Shown here: positions 17,508 to 25,054 of the stretch, piece after piece | How positions within the stretch are numbered: position 1 is the stretch's first letter | How the letters are laid out: the number at the start of each line of letters is the position of its first letter | Assembly (NCBI GenBank): GCA_027065695.1 | Contig: JAMONP010000104.1 | Span: 1 to 61,659 of the forward strand | DNA from: Desulfuromonadales bacterium | GTDB lineage: Bacteria > Desulfobacterota > Desulfuromonadia > Desulfuromonadales > BM103 | Length of the DNA: 61,659 bases | Direction: 5' to 3' | Notes under the pieces: model-generated | Told to the model about the DNA's origin: nothing | What the model saw: the letters and a program-made list of their open reading frames with translations, nothing else | The model's database searches: none | Made by a program: the position numbers and the translations under genes

Positions 17508-18626
17508 ATGATTGTTGGTATCCTTAAAGAGATCAAAGTCGCTGAAAACAGAGTTTGCATGACTCCGGCAGGTGTTGAAGTCATGTGCAGGAATGATCAT
17601 ATCGTTCTGGTTGAAGCTCAGGCTGGTGTCGGCAGTGGTTTCAGTGACACTGCATACCTGGACGCTGGTGCCGAAATTATCTCGACACCAAAAGAGATCT
17701 ATCGTCGCGCAGAGATGGTCATGCATGTTAAAGAGCCACAGCCCTCTGAATACTCTCTGATTCGAGAGGGTCAGATTGTCTTTACTTACTTTCATTTTGC
17801 GGCCGAAGAGAAATTGACCCTGGCTATGATTGCCAGCGGTGCGATCTGCATTGCTTATGAAACCATTGTCGGTCCCGATGGCAGTTTGCCCTTGTTGACT
17901 CCGATGAGCGAGGTCGCTGGACGTATGGCGACTCAGGAAGCGGCGAAATATGTTGAACGAACTCAAGGTGGTCGGGGGGTCCTGCTCGGTGGGGTCCCGG
18001 GTGTTATGCCGGCAACTGTTTTGGTGCTTGGAGGTGGTACGGTCGGGACACATGCCGCACAAATGGCCTGTGGTCTGGGAGCTAAGGTCTACCTGCTCGA
18101 TACCAGTCTTGACCGCTTGCGACAGCTCGCTGAAATCATGCCGAAAAACTGTTTTCCTATCATGTCGTCACCGGCCACAATTCGTGAGTTGATTAAAGAG
18201 GCTGATGTGGTAATCGGGGCGGTGCTGGTGCATGGTGCTAAAGCACCCAAACTGGTTACCCGTGAGATGCTGAAAAACATGAAGCCCGGTGCTGTGATGG
18301 TAGATGTGGCGATCGATCAAGGTGGTTGTATTGAGACCTCCAGAGCGACTACTCATAGCGAACCGACTTTTGTGGTTGATGACATCGTTCATTACTGTGT
18401 CGCCAATATGCCCGGAGCCGTGCCCTTGACCTCTACCGTTGCCCTGACGAACGCGACGCTGCCCTATGCCCTGAAGATTGCCGACAATGGCTGGCAGGGG
18501 GCTGCCCGAGATATGCAGGGGTTCAGAGAAGGTTTGAATGTGGTCTATGGTAAGGTAACTTATGCTGGTGTGGCAGAAGCTTTTGGGCTTGACTACACGA
18601 CGGTTGAAGAGGTTCTGGGTTTATAA
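17508..18626 (+). CDS. ald: Alanine dehydrogenase
   Basis: Interconverts L-alanine and pyruvate plus ammonium with NAD. The 372-residue length is standard. The N-terminal half has KEIKVAENRVCMTPAGV and HVKEPQPSEY (Lys and pyruvate-binding residues). The Rossmann half has VLGGGTVGTHAAQMACGLGAKVYLLD, and the family pattern NMPGAVPLTSTVALTNATLPYA follows. It is monocistronic, with about 150-bp gaps on each side. In this genome it could link ammonium formed by NrfA to amino acid pools; that link is inference. Confidence 0.96.
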   Translation: MIVGILKEIKVAENRVCMTPAGVEVMCRNDHIVLVEAQAGVGSGFSDTAYLDAGAEIISTPKEIYRRAEMVMHVKEPQPSEYSLIREGQIVFTYFHFAAEEKLTLAMIASGAICIAYETIVGPDGSLPLLTPMSEVAGRMATQEAAKYVERTQGGRGVLLGGVPGVMPATVLVLGGGTVGTHAAQMACGLGAKVYLLDTSLDRLRQLAEIMPKNCFPIMSSPATIRELIKEADVVIGAVLVHGAKAPKLVTREMLKNMKPGAVMVDVAIDQGGCIETSRATTHSEPTFVVDDIVHYCVANMPGAVPLTSTVALTNATLPYALKIADNGWQGAARDMQGFREGLNVVYGKVTYAGVAEAFGLDYTTVEEVLGL

Positions 18627-18674
18627 ACCTGCAGCAGTGAGTTCATATGTCTTTACAATTGGTACGGAGAGCTG

Positions 18675-18703
18675 TTGACTTTTGTCTGCTGTGAGGTTAC
18701 ATA
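18675..18703 (+). promoter_or_regulatory. Putative sigma-70 promoter of the TlpA/CcdA pair
   Basis: TTGACT (18675-18680) and TACATA (18698-18703) are 17 bases apart, about 75 bases before the TlpA-like start. Confidence 0.5.
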
Positions 18704-18779
18704 AAAGCATATATGTGGTTTTTTCTATACGATAGTTTAATCTGTGCTTGATCAACGGATTAAACTAAGAAGGTTTGTT

Positions 18780-19316
18780 ATGCGTCGTCTGTTGTTAATA
18801 ATAATTATCCTTGGGTTGGTTGGTGGGGCTTTCTACTTTAGTTCTACAGGTGGTTCTAAACCCTCTTACAAGTCGTTTAAACTGGTTACCCTTGGTGATA
18901 CGGCGCCTGATTTTCAACTTGAAGATACTGCTGGGAACAAAGTTTCTATGTCTGCTTTGCGAGGTAAGGTTGTGCTGGTGAACTTCTGGGCAACCTGGTG
19001 TCCACCTTGTCGGGCGGAAATGCCCTCGATGGACAAACTCAACCAAGCTATGGCAGGCGAAGATTTTGTTATGTTGGCGATTAATGTCGAGGCAAATGGT
19101 CGAACGGTTGTGCCGGCATTCCTGCAAAAAACTCCGCACGATTTTACCGTACTTTATGATGACCAGGGAACTGTACAAAAGCTTTACGGAGTTACTAAAT
19201 TCCCCGAATCATTTGTAATCCGGAAAGATGGTATAATCGACGACAAGGTCATTGGTGCGATTGACTGGGCACATCCTGATACTATTGCGTACTTCAAAGG
19301 GTTGGCCAAAAGGTAA
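18780..19316 (+). CDS. TlpA/ResA-like membrane-anchored thioredoxin
   Basis: 178 residues. An N-terminal membrane anchor or signal (about 2-20) is followed by a thioredoxin fold with the redox motif FWATWCPPCRAEMPS and a cis-Pro region, KFPESFVI. Such proteins keep periplasmic thiols reduced, most often apocytochrome c cysteines before haem attachment. It receives electrons from a CcdA-type membrane protein, and exactly such a gene follows after 5 bases. ATG 18780 was chosen over GTG 18744 because of AAGAAGG before it and the MRRLL signal start. Confidence 0.9.
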   Translation: MRRLLLIIIILGLVGGAFYFSSTGGSKPSYKSFKLVTLGDTAPDFQLEDTAGNKVSMSALRGKVVLVNFWATWCPPCRAEMPSMDKLNQAMAGEDFVMLAINVEANGRTVVPAFLQKTPHDFTVLYDDQGTVQKLYGVTKFPESFVIRKDGIIDDKVIGAIDWAHPDTIAYFKGLAKR

Positions 19317-19321
19317 AGCTT

Positions 19322-20068
19322 TTGCAACAAGCAGTTGACATAACCTATTGGATTGCTTTTACCGCCGGAATTTTGTCCTTTGCGTCACCCTGTGTGTTGC
19401 CGCTGATTCCCTCGTATCTGACCTATATTACCGGGCTATCCTTCAGTCAACTCGAAGAAGCACACCCCAACGCCAAGGTTCGTCTGACGGTTCTGCTCCA
19501 CTCCCTCTGTTTTATTCTCGGCTTTACCGTTGTTTTTGTTACCTTGGGTGCCATTGCCGGAGTCGCTTCCAGTAAATTTCAACTACACCTTCGTGAGGGG
19601 TTGGAGTGGGTTGAAAAGATTGGCGGGTTTTTGATCTTCCTCTTCGGAATTCATATGACCGGTCTGTTTCACTTTGGTGCTCTGCTTGGTGAAAAAAGAG
19701 TTCAACTCCATAAAAAACCGAGTGGCTTTATCGGCACTTTCGTCGTTGGTCTTGCCTTTGCCGCAGGCTGGACTCCCTGTATCGGCCCAATCCTGGCCTC
19801 AATTCTCGTGGTCGCTGCCCGTTCAGGAAGTGTTGGCGAAGGTGTTGGCTTGCTCTCAGTCTACTCTCTGGGCCTGGGTGTCCCGTTTCTCATCTCCGGT
19901 CTTCTCTTTCACCAGTTTTTGACTGCTTTTAAGCGTTTCCGCAAGCACATCCGTCTGATTGAAATAGGCACCGGTGTCATGTTGATGGCTGTTGGTATCA
20001 TGCTTATGTTCAATCTTATGGGACAACTCACCATGTATCTCTACCAGTGGTTTCCTGTCCAAGGTTAG
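19322..20068 (+). CDS. ccdA: CcdA/DsbD-family thiol-disulfide electron carrier
   Basis: A 248-residue inner-membrane protein with six membrane helices. It carries the two redox cysteines of the CcdA family in SFASPCVLPLIPSYLTYITG (TM1) and AAGWTPCIGPILASIL (TM4). It moves reducing power from cytoplasmic thioredoxin to periplasmic partners, here most likely the TlpA-like protein encoded just upstream. It starts with TTG at 19322, supported by AAAGG before it and the family N-terminus. This fits an organism with many c-type cytochromes. Confidence 0.9.
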   Translation: MQQAVDITYWIAFTAGILSFASPCVLPLIPSYLTYITGLSFSQLEEAHPNAKVRLTVLLHSLCFILGFTVVFVTLGAIAGVASSKFQLHLREGLEWVEKIGGFLIFLFGIHMTGLFHFGALLGEKRVQLHKKPSGFIGTFVVGLAFAAGWTPCIGPILASILVVAARSGSVGEGVGLLSVYSLGLGVPFLISGLLFHQFLTAFKRFRKHIRLIEIGTGVMLMAVGIMLMFNLMGQLTMYLYQWFPVQG

Positions 20069-20085
20069 TTCTGGGGCAAGTTGCG

Positions 20086-20101
20086 TGGGACGAGGGACGC
20101 G
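20086..20101. repeat. Heptad-type repeat fragment (GGGACGM)
   Basis: The sequence TGGGACGAGGGACGCG after the CcdA gene shares the GGGACGA/GGGACGC heptads seen at the RNase R and PilS 3' ends. It is a two-unit copy. Confidence 0.55.
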
Positions 20102-20207
20102 AAAGGCAAAAGCAAGACTGGCGTACGGCTCCGTGCTCACGCTTGATCTCCTCATGTACATGAACAATCTCTTTTCTGTGCCTTATGAAAATTACTCATT
20201 AATCTTC

Positions 20208-20251
20208 TTGACATAATACTGTGCTCCGTTTAAATTGAAATTCATTTTCAA
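20208..20251 (+). promoter_or_regulatory. Promoter with Fur-box-like palindrome before fur
   Basis: TTGACA (20208-20213), a 17-base spacer and TAAATT (20231-20236) form a promoter. The palindrome TTGAAATTCATTTTCAA at 20235-20251 overlaps the -10 and resembles known Fur sites. Bound Fur would block the promoter, giving autoregulation and iron control of fur, possibly also of feoB downstream. Confidence 0.6.
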
Positions 20252-20263
20252 CTAGGTGTGCTT

Positions 20264-20698
20264 ATGAGTAAAGCAAAAACAAAAAGCCAATTTAAGGATT
20301 TCCTTTTGACTCAGGGATTGAAATCCACACGTCAGCGGGAACTCATTCTGGATGAATTTCTGCATGCCGGTTCGCACCTCTCTACAGAGGATCTCTATCT
20401 TCGTTTGCGTAGGGGTAATTCTCGTATCGGTTATGCAACTGTCCATCGCACCTTAAAGCTTTTTGCCGAGTGCGGTATTGCCGAGCAAAGGCACTTTGGT
20501 GATGGCCAGACACGTTATGAAGCAAGCGACTGCGACGAGCATCATGATCACTTGATCTGTGTTGTTTGCGGTAAGATTGTTGAGTTCGAGGACCCACGTA
20601 TCGAAGAACTTCAAGTTGAAGTTGCAGGGGCACATGGCTTTTCTATAGAACGGCATCGTCTTGAACTTTATGGCTGTTGCCCGGGTTGTTCTATATGA
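20264..20698 (+). CDS. fur: Fur-family ferric uptake regulator
   Basis: A 144-residue metalloregulator. The winged helix covers about residues 8-85 (LKSTRQRELILDEF, STEDLY, ATVHRTLKLFAECGI). The dimer and metal region follows, with HHDHLICVVCGK, giving the His cluster and a CxxC zinc site, and a second CCPGC near the C-terminus. ATG 20264 was chosen over GTG 20258. It lies beside feoB and a DtxR-type regulator, so iron is the likely signal. Zur- or PerR-like function cannot be excluded from sequence, but the overlapping palindrome is Fur-like. Confidence 0.88.
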   Translation: MSKAKTKSQFKDFLLTQGLKSTRQRELILDEFLHAGSHLSTEDLYLRLRRGNSRIGYATVHRTLKLFAECGIAEQRHFGDGQTRYEASDCDEHHDHLICVVCGKIVEFEDPRIEELQVEVAGAHGFSIERHRLELYGCCPGCSI

Positions 20699-20790
20699 GA
20701 GATAGATAGCCTCTTTTTTGCCAAATTTCTGAAAATGCCCATTTTTAAACGGACTTATAATCCAAACAAAGGCTTTAAAGCAATTAACTA

Positions 20791-20862
20791 ACGCAAAGAC
20801 GCAGAGAGTAATGACTGTAATTGAGACGTTTCCCTGAGCTTTATGAGTTTTTCCTCTGCGTT
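20791..20862. repeat. Short inverted repeat with GACGCAGAG arms
   Basis: GACGCAGAG at 20798-20806 and CTCTGCGTT at 20854-20862 are near-perfect inverse arms about 47 bases apart, preceded by a related ACGCAAAG unit. The ACGCAGAG/ACGCAAAG words look like a dispersed intergenic repeat. It sits between fur and feoB, where it could form a hairpin in the transcript. Confidence 0.5.
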
Positions 20863-20938
20863 AAATCTTTTTGGGGGTTATAGCCCTGTTCTTTAATAAT
20901 ACTTGCCAATAACAAGTAAAAAGGTAGTACGCACGTTT

Positions 20939-22891
20939 ATGCAGAACCAACAGCAGGCTGAAAAGAAAATCATTCTGGTCGGTAATCCGAATGTCGGTAA
21001 AAGTGTGGTCTTCAACACGTTGACCGGGAGCTATACAACCGTCTCCAATTATCCTGGTACCTCTGTGGAGGTTTCTCGCGGACAGTGCCAGATATCTGAC
21101 GAGAGCTTTCTGGTTCTTGATACACCGGGGATGTATTCTCTGCTGCCGATTACTGAGGAAGAGCGTGTCGCTCGTCGCATCCTTCTTGAGGAATCACCGT
21201 ATGTGGTTGTGCATGTTGTCGATGCCCGAAATATTGAGCGAATGTTGCCGATGACCTTACAGCTTATTGAAGCCGGGCTGCCGGTGATGCTGTTGGTCAA
21301 TATCATGGATGAGGCCGAACGCGTCGGCATGCAAATCGATATCACCTTGTTGCAGGAAAAGCTGGAGATACCGGTTATCGGAGGTGCGCTCGGTCGCAGT
21401 AAAAGAGGTCTCTCGGAGTTGCGTGAGGCGATCAGTAATTACCAGGTCCGCAAGACGACCTTTGTTTACGCCACTGATCTTGAGAAGGACATTCGGAAAA
21501 TCAGTGCTCTGATGCAGGGAGACTACATTCTCAGTAAACGCTGCCTGGCCCTCATGTTGTTGCAGAGAGATGAAGAGATTGCCCAGAGGGTTCAGGATCG
21601 GGAAAACTCGCACTATGTCAAAGTTGAGAATGCTGTCAATGAAACGGTCTTCGCACGTCGCGTTGACCTGCATTTGCGTATAAGTCTTGAACGAAAACGA
21701 ATCTGTAAAGGGTTATTGGATGATGTCGTAACGCTGCAGGAAGGTGGACGTCCAGCATTTGCCGAGCGCTTTTCCAACTGGACGATGAATCCCTGGACTG
21801 GTATCCCCCTGCTGCTGCTTGTCCTCTACTTTGGGATTTACCAGTTTGTTGGCGTTTTCGGCGCCGGTACGATCGTTGATTTTCTGGAAGGAAGTGTTTT
21901 TGAAAAACATCTCAACCCCTGGATGATCGGTTGGAGCAATCAATATATCCCCTGGTATTGGCTCAACGAACTTCTGGTGGGCGAATACGGCTTATTCACT
22001 CTCGGGGTACGCTATGCCGTTGCCATCATTCTGCCGATTGTCGGGACCTTCTTTATTGCTTTCGCTGTGATAGAAGACAGTGGCTACTTTCCGAGACTGG
22101 CGATGCTGGTTGACCGGGTCTTTAAACGGATCGGTTTAAATGGCAGGGCCGTTATCCCGATGGTACTTGGTTTCGGCTGCGACACCATGGCAACGGTTGT
22201 TACCCGAACGCTGGAGTCGACCCGGGAGCGGGTTATTGCCACCTTGCTGCTCGCCCTTGCCATTCCCTGCAGTGCCCAGATGGGGGTTATCCTGGGGTTG
22301 CTTTCCGGTGTGCCTGGGGCCTTGATGGTCTGGCTCGCCTGCATGGTGGGTGTCTTTCTGCTGGTCGGCTTCCTTGCTGCCCAGGTTGTCCCTGGTGAAC
22401 GACCAATGTTTTACATGGAAATTCCACCAATGCGTTTGCCACAACTGCAGAATGTCATAGTCAAGACCTTGACCCGCATGCAGTGGTACTTCCTGGAGAT
22501 TTTCCCGCTATTTATGATTGCCTCAGTGCTGCTCTGGGCGGGGAAATTGAGTGGTGCCCTGCAATGGTTGGTTGAGGTGTTCAACCCGATCATGCGACTC
22601 CTCGGCCTGCCTGGTGAGGCTTCGACAGCATTTATTTTAGGGTTTTTCCGGCGGGATTTTGGTGCTGCCGGTCTTTATGATTTGCAGACTGAGGGTTTGC
22701 TGGATCCGGTACAGTTAACGGTTGCTGCTGTAACCCTGACCCTGTTTGTTCCCTGTGTCGCGCAGTTTCTGGTTATGCAAAAAGAGCGTGGTTGGCGCAC
22801 GGCCCTGATGATTTTCTTTGTGGTAACAGCTCTGGCTTTCAGTGTGGGCTGGTCGCTTAATCAGTTCCTGCTGATGACGGGGCTACTATGA
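20939..22891 (+). CDS. feoB: Ferrous iron transport protein B
   Basis: A 650-residue Fe(II) importer. The N-terminal G domain has GNPNVGKS (residues 15-22), NYPGTSVEV (switch I), DTPGMYSL and NIMDEAE. A helical regulatory domain follows to about 270. The membrane part has two Gate (nucleoside-recognition-like) domains, with GFGCDTMATVVTRTLES and GFFRRDFGAAGLYDL. It is shorter than the 770-residue E. coli type. ATG 20939 was chosen over an upstream non-ATG start because the family begins a few residues before the P-loop. It overlaps the next small gene (ATGA). Confidence 0.95.
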   Translation: MQNQQQAEKKIILVGNPNVGKSVVFNTLTGSYTTVSNYPGTSVEVSRGQCQISDESFLVLDTPGMYSLLPITEEERVARRILLEESPYVVVHVVDARNIERMLPMTLQLIEAGLPVMLLVNIMDEAERVGMQIDITLLQEKLEIPVIGGALGRSKRGLSELREAISNYQVRKTTFVYATDLEKDIRKISALMQGDYILSKRCLALMLLQRDEEIAQRVQDRENSHYVKVENAVNETVFARRVDLHLRISLERKRICKGLLDDVVTLQEGGRPAFAERFSNWTMNPWTGIPLLLLVLYFGIYQFVGVFGAGTIVDFLEGSVFEKHLNPWMIGWSNQYIPWYWLNELLVGEYGLFTLGVRYAVAIILPIVGTFFIAFAVIEDSGYFPRLAMLVDRVFKRIGLNGRAVIPMVLGFGCDTMATVVTRTLESTRERVIATLLLALAIPCSAQMGVILGLLSGVPGALMVWLACMVGVFLLVGFLAAQVVPGERPMFYMEIPPMRLPQLQNVIVKTLTRMQWYFLEIFPLFMIASVLLWAGKLSGALQWLVEVFNPIMRLLGLPGEASTAFILGFFRRDFGAAGLYDLQTEGLLDPVQLTVAAVTLTLFVPCVAQFLVMQKERGWRTALMIFFVVTALAFSVGWSLNQFLLMTGLL

Positions 22892-23052
22892 AGTGCACAT
22901 TTTGTGAACATGAGTTGACGCCTGAAATGTTACGTGAGGAAGGGTGTGGTGTCTGTATTGGAGGTTGCCGGAAAATTCATTGCCCTTATTGTGGTCATGA
23001 GAACCCGGTTGTCCTTGAGTTCCTGGACAAACTTCTGAAACGCGATAAATAA
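22888..23052 (+). CDS. 54-residue Cys-rich zinc-ribbon peptide in the feo operon
   Basis: It starts at the ATG that overlaps the feoB stop and ends 28 bases before the DtxR-like gene, so it sits inside the operon. It carries cysteines in MKCTFCEHEL, GCGVCIGGC and HCPYCG, enough for one zinc ribbon plus an extra Cys cluster, and has no membrane segment. It is distinct from the membrane-bound Cys-rich FeoB-associated proteins. The function is unknown; a metal-sensing or metallochaperone role with FeoB is a guess from position. Confidence 0.65.
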   Translation: MKCTFCEHELTPEMLREEGCGVCIGGCRKIHCPYCGHENPVVLEFLDKLLKRDK

Positions 23053-23080
23053 ATATAAGTGAAAAGGAAGGCTCTGTTGA

Positions 23081-23728
23081 ATGAAAGTTTCGGAAAAAGC
23101 TGAAGAAATTCTGGAATCCCTGTGGATTGCTACGGTGGAAGGGGGCGAGAATGCAGCCCATTTTGATACCCTTGGGATTGGCCATGATGACGAGGGATTG
23201 TCTGAGCTATCCGGACTTGCCTTCGTAGAGATCCACGGAGAACGAGTACATTTGCGTAAAGAAGGGCGTGAGGAAGCACGTATGACAGTACGTCGTCATC
23301 GCCTGGCCGAACGCTTGATGATGGACATCCTTGATATCAAAGATGCTTCTGCCGATGCCAGAGCCTGTGAATTCGAACACCTGTTGCACCACGGTGTCGA
23401 TACCAAAATCTGTACGTTACTAAATCATCCGACTACCTGTCCGCACGGTAAGCCGATCCCGCCGGGGACCTGCTGTGAGCAGGCCCGCCAGGAAGGGGAG
23501 GTCGGGGTTGTCGCCCTGACAGAACTCAAGGCTGGAGAGAAAGGCGAGATCGCCTATCTTGCCGCCAGTGATGTCAGCAAAATGCACAAAATGATGAGTA
23601 TGGGAGTTCTCCCTGGCAGCAATCTGGAGGTGACGCGGACTTTTCCTTCCTATATTTTCAAGGTTGGATATTCGGAATTTGCTGTTGATGGTGAGCTTGC
23701 CAGTGAGATTTTTGTGCGGAAGGCATAG
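23081..23728 (+). CDS. DtxR-type metal-dependent regulator fused to a FeoA domain
   Basis: 215 residues. The N-terminal part (about 1-65) is a winged helix (SEKAEEILESLW, VHLRKEGREEA). The DtxR metal-binding and dimer domain is at about 65-140 (RRHRLAERLMMDIL, CEFEHLLHHGV and CPHGKPIPPGTCC, a conserved His/Cys cluster). The C-terminal SH3-like FeoA domain (about 145-214) has LAASDVSKMHKMMSMGVLPGS. There is no separate feoA gene here, so this fusion may serve both as iron sensor and as the FeoA partner of FeoB. Confidence 0.85.
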   Translation: MKVSEKAEEILESLWIATVEGGENAAHFDTLGIGHDDEGLSELSGLAFVEIHGERVHLRKEGREEARMTVRRHRLAERLMMDILDIKDASADARACEFEHLLHHGVDTKICTLLNHPTTCPHGKPIPPGTCCEQARQEGEVGVVALTELKAGEKGEIAYLAASDVSKMHKMMSMGVLPGSNLEVTRTFPSYIFKVGYSEFAVDGELASEIFVRKA

Positions 23729-23838
23729 GAAGCTCTTGCAACCAGTTTTGTAATTACCTATAGTTAATAAACTTTTTCATCATTCTGATGATAGATCACT
23801 TGAGGTTTGGGGGCTTCCCCCTGAATGAGGAGGAGTGA

Positions 23839-24897
23839 GTGGAAATTCTAGGAATCGATATTGGTTTTGGGTTCACGAAAGCGACTAGCGGTAATCAGGA
23901 ACTGGTTTTCAAATCAGTGCTTGGTGAAGCAACTGATATCCAGTTCAGAGAAACAATGATTGCTGGTAGTGAGGGGCAAGAGAACCATTTGCAAATAGAG
24001 GTCGACGGTAAATCCCATTTCGTCGGTGAACTGGCCGAACGCCAGAGCAATGTGCGTTTCTTTACTCTCGATCAGGCACAATTTATAAGTAAATTCGCCA
24101 AGGTTTTTGCGCTTGCAGCAACGGCTCAAATGGTCAAAGGTTTTGTCCCGGTTAATCTGGTGACTGGTTTGCCGATTGGTTCTTATCAGAAGCACAAAGA
24201 TGAACTGGCTAAACTGCTGGTCGGTGAACACAAGATTACTCTGGTTGATGCCGCTGGCAGGCGGGAAGAGAAATCGATCAGTATCAACAAGGTTCGGGTG
24301 ATACCACAGCCCTTTGGATCTCTCTTCAATCTGATGCTCAACGATCTCGGTGAAATGGGCGACAAGCGTTTGATCAGAGACAAAATTGGCATCATTGATG
24401 TCGGTTTCAGGACCTCCGACTACACAATCTCTGACAAAATGCGTTATTCTGAGCGTGGCAGCCGTACCACGGATTCCGGGATTGCCAGAGCTTTTAATGT
24501 CATTGCGACCAAACTGCGAGAGAACAGCGGTGTGAATGTTGAGCTCTATCGCCTCTATGAAGCAATCGATAACGGCAGCATCAAAATCCGTGGCAAGGTG
24601 TACGATCTCCAAAGTCTGACCGATCAGGTGTTCAGCCAGTTGGCAACCTCGATTGCCAATGAGGTTGATCGTCTTTGGGTTGATGATTGGGATATCGATG
24701 CCATGGTAATTACCGGTGGTGGTGGTGCGGTTCTGGCAAAATATCTCAAACCACTTTTGAATGGTGAAGTTATGGAGACCGATCCGGAACAGGATATGCG
24801 TCTTTACAATGTCTGTGGCTACCGCAAGTTCGGTCGGCATCTCTGGGCACGGGGAGATACGCCACCACAGGCACCGGCGGCACCTATAACGAAGTAA
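23839..24897 (+). CDS. ParM/StbA-like actin-family ATPase (chromosomal)
   Basis: A 352-residue actin-fold protein. The phosphate-1 motif is LGIDIGFGFTKA at the N-terminus. Phosphate 2 is GIIDVGFRTSDYTI near residue 190, and the adenosine motif is VITGGGGAVLAKYL near residue 295. These are the plasmid-segregation (ParM/Alp) signatures rather than MreB or FtsA. It starts with GTG 23839 after GAGGAGG. No ParR-like small DNA-binding gene or centromere-like iteron array is visible next to it. Its cargo is unknown. It may be a domesticated plasmid gene or a cytoskeletal filament of unknown role. A terminator follows. Confidence 0.82.
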   Translation: MEILGIDIGFGFTKATSGNQELVFKSVLGEATDIQFRETMIAGSEGQENHLQIEVDGKSHFVGELAERQSNVRFFTLDQAQFISKFAKVFALAATAQMVKGFVPVNLVTGLPIGSYQKHKDELAKLLVGEHKITLVDAAGRREEKSISINKVRVIPQPFGSLFNLMLNDLGEMGDKRLIRDKIGIIDVGFRTSDYTISDKMRYSERGSRTTDSGIARAFNVIATKLRENSGVNVELYRLYEAIDNGSIKIRGKVYDLQSLTDQVFSQLATSIANEVDRLWVDDWDIDAMVITGGGGAVLAKYLKPLLNGEVMETDPEQDMRLYNVCGYRKFGRHLWARGDTPPQAPAAPITK

Positions 24898-24901
24898 TTC
24901 T

Positions 24902-24931
24902 AAAACGCCCCCATTCTCCGGGGGCGTTTTT
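24902..24931 (+). terminator. Rho-independent terminator after the ParM-like gene
   Basis: The stem CGCCCCC / GGGGGCG is extended by AAAA/TTTT pairing, has a seven-base loop and a run of five T residues. Confidence 0.9.
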
Positions 24932-25054
24932 GCTGGTAGGGGCTAAGCAAGGGTTATCTGCTTCGCCCGGTTTTCGGTTTATTACGTATGATGATTGTGA
25001 GAAGGGCAAAGCAGGTGGAACGTTTGCTTTGCCCTTACAAGGGGGCGTTCTACC

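Noticed and set aside
23914-24840. Minus-strand ORF of 308 codons opposite the ParM-like gene
   Set aside because: The plus frame has clear actin-fold motifs and a ribosome site. The reverse frame has neither.
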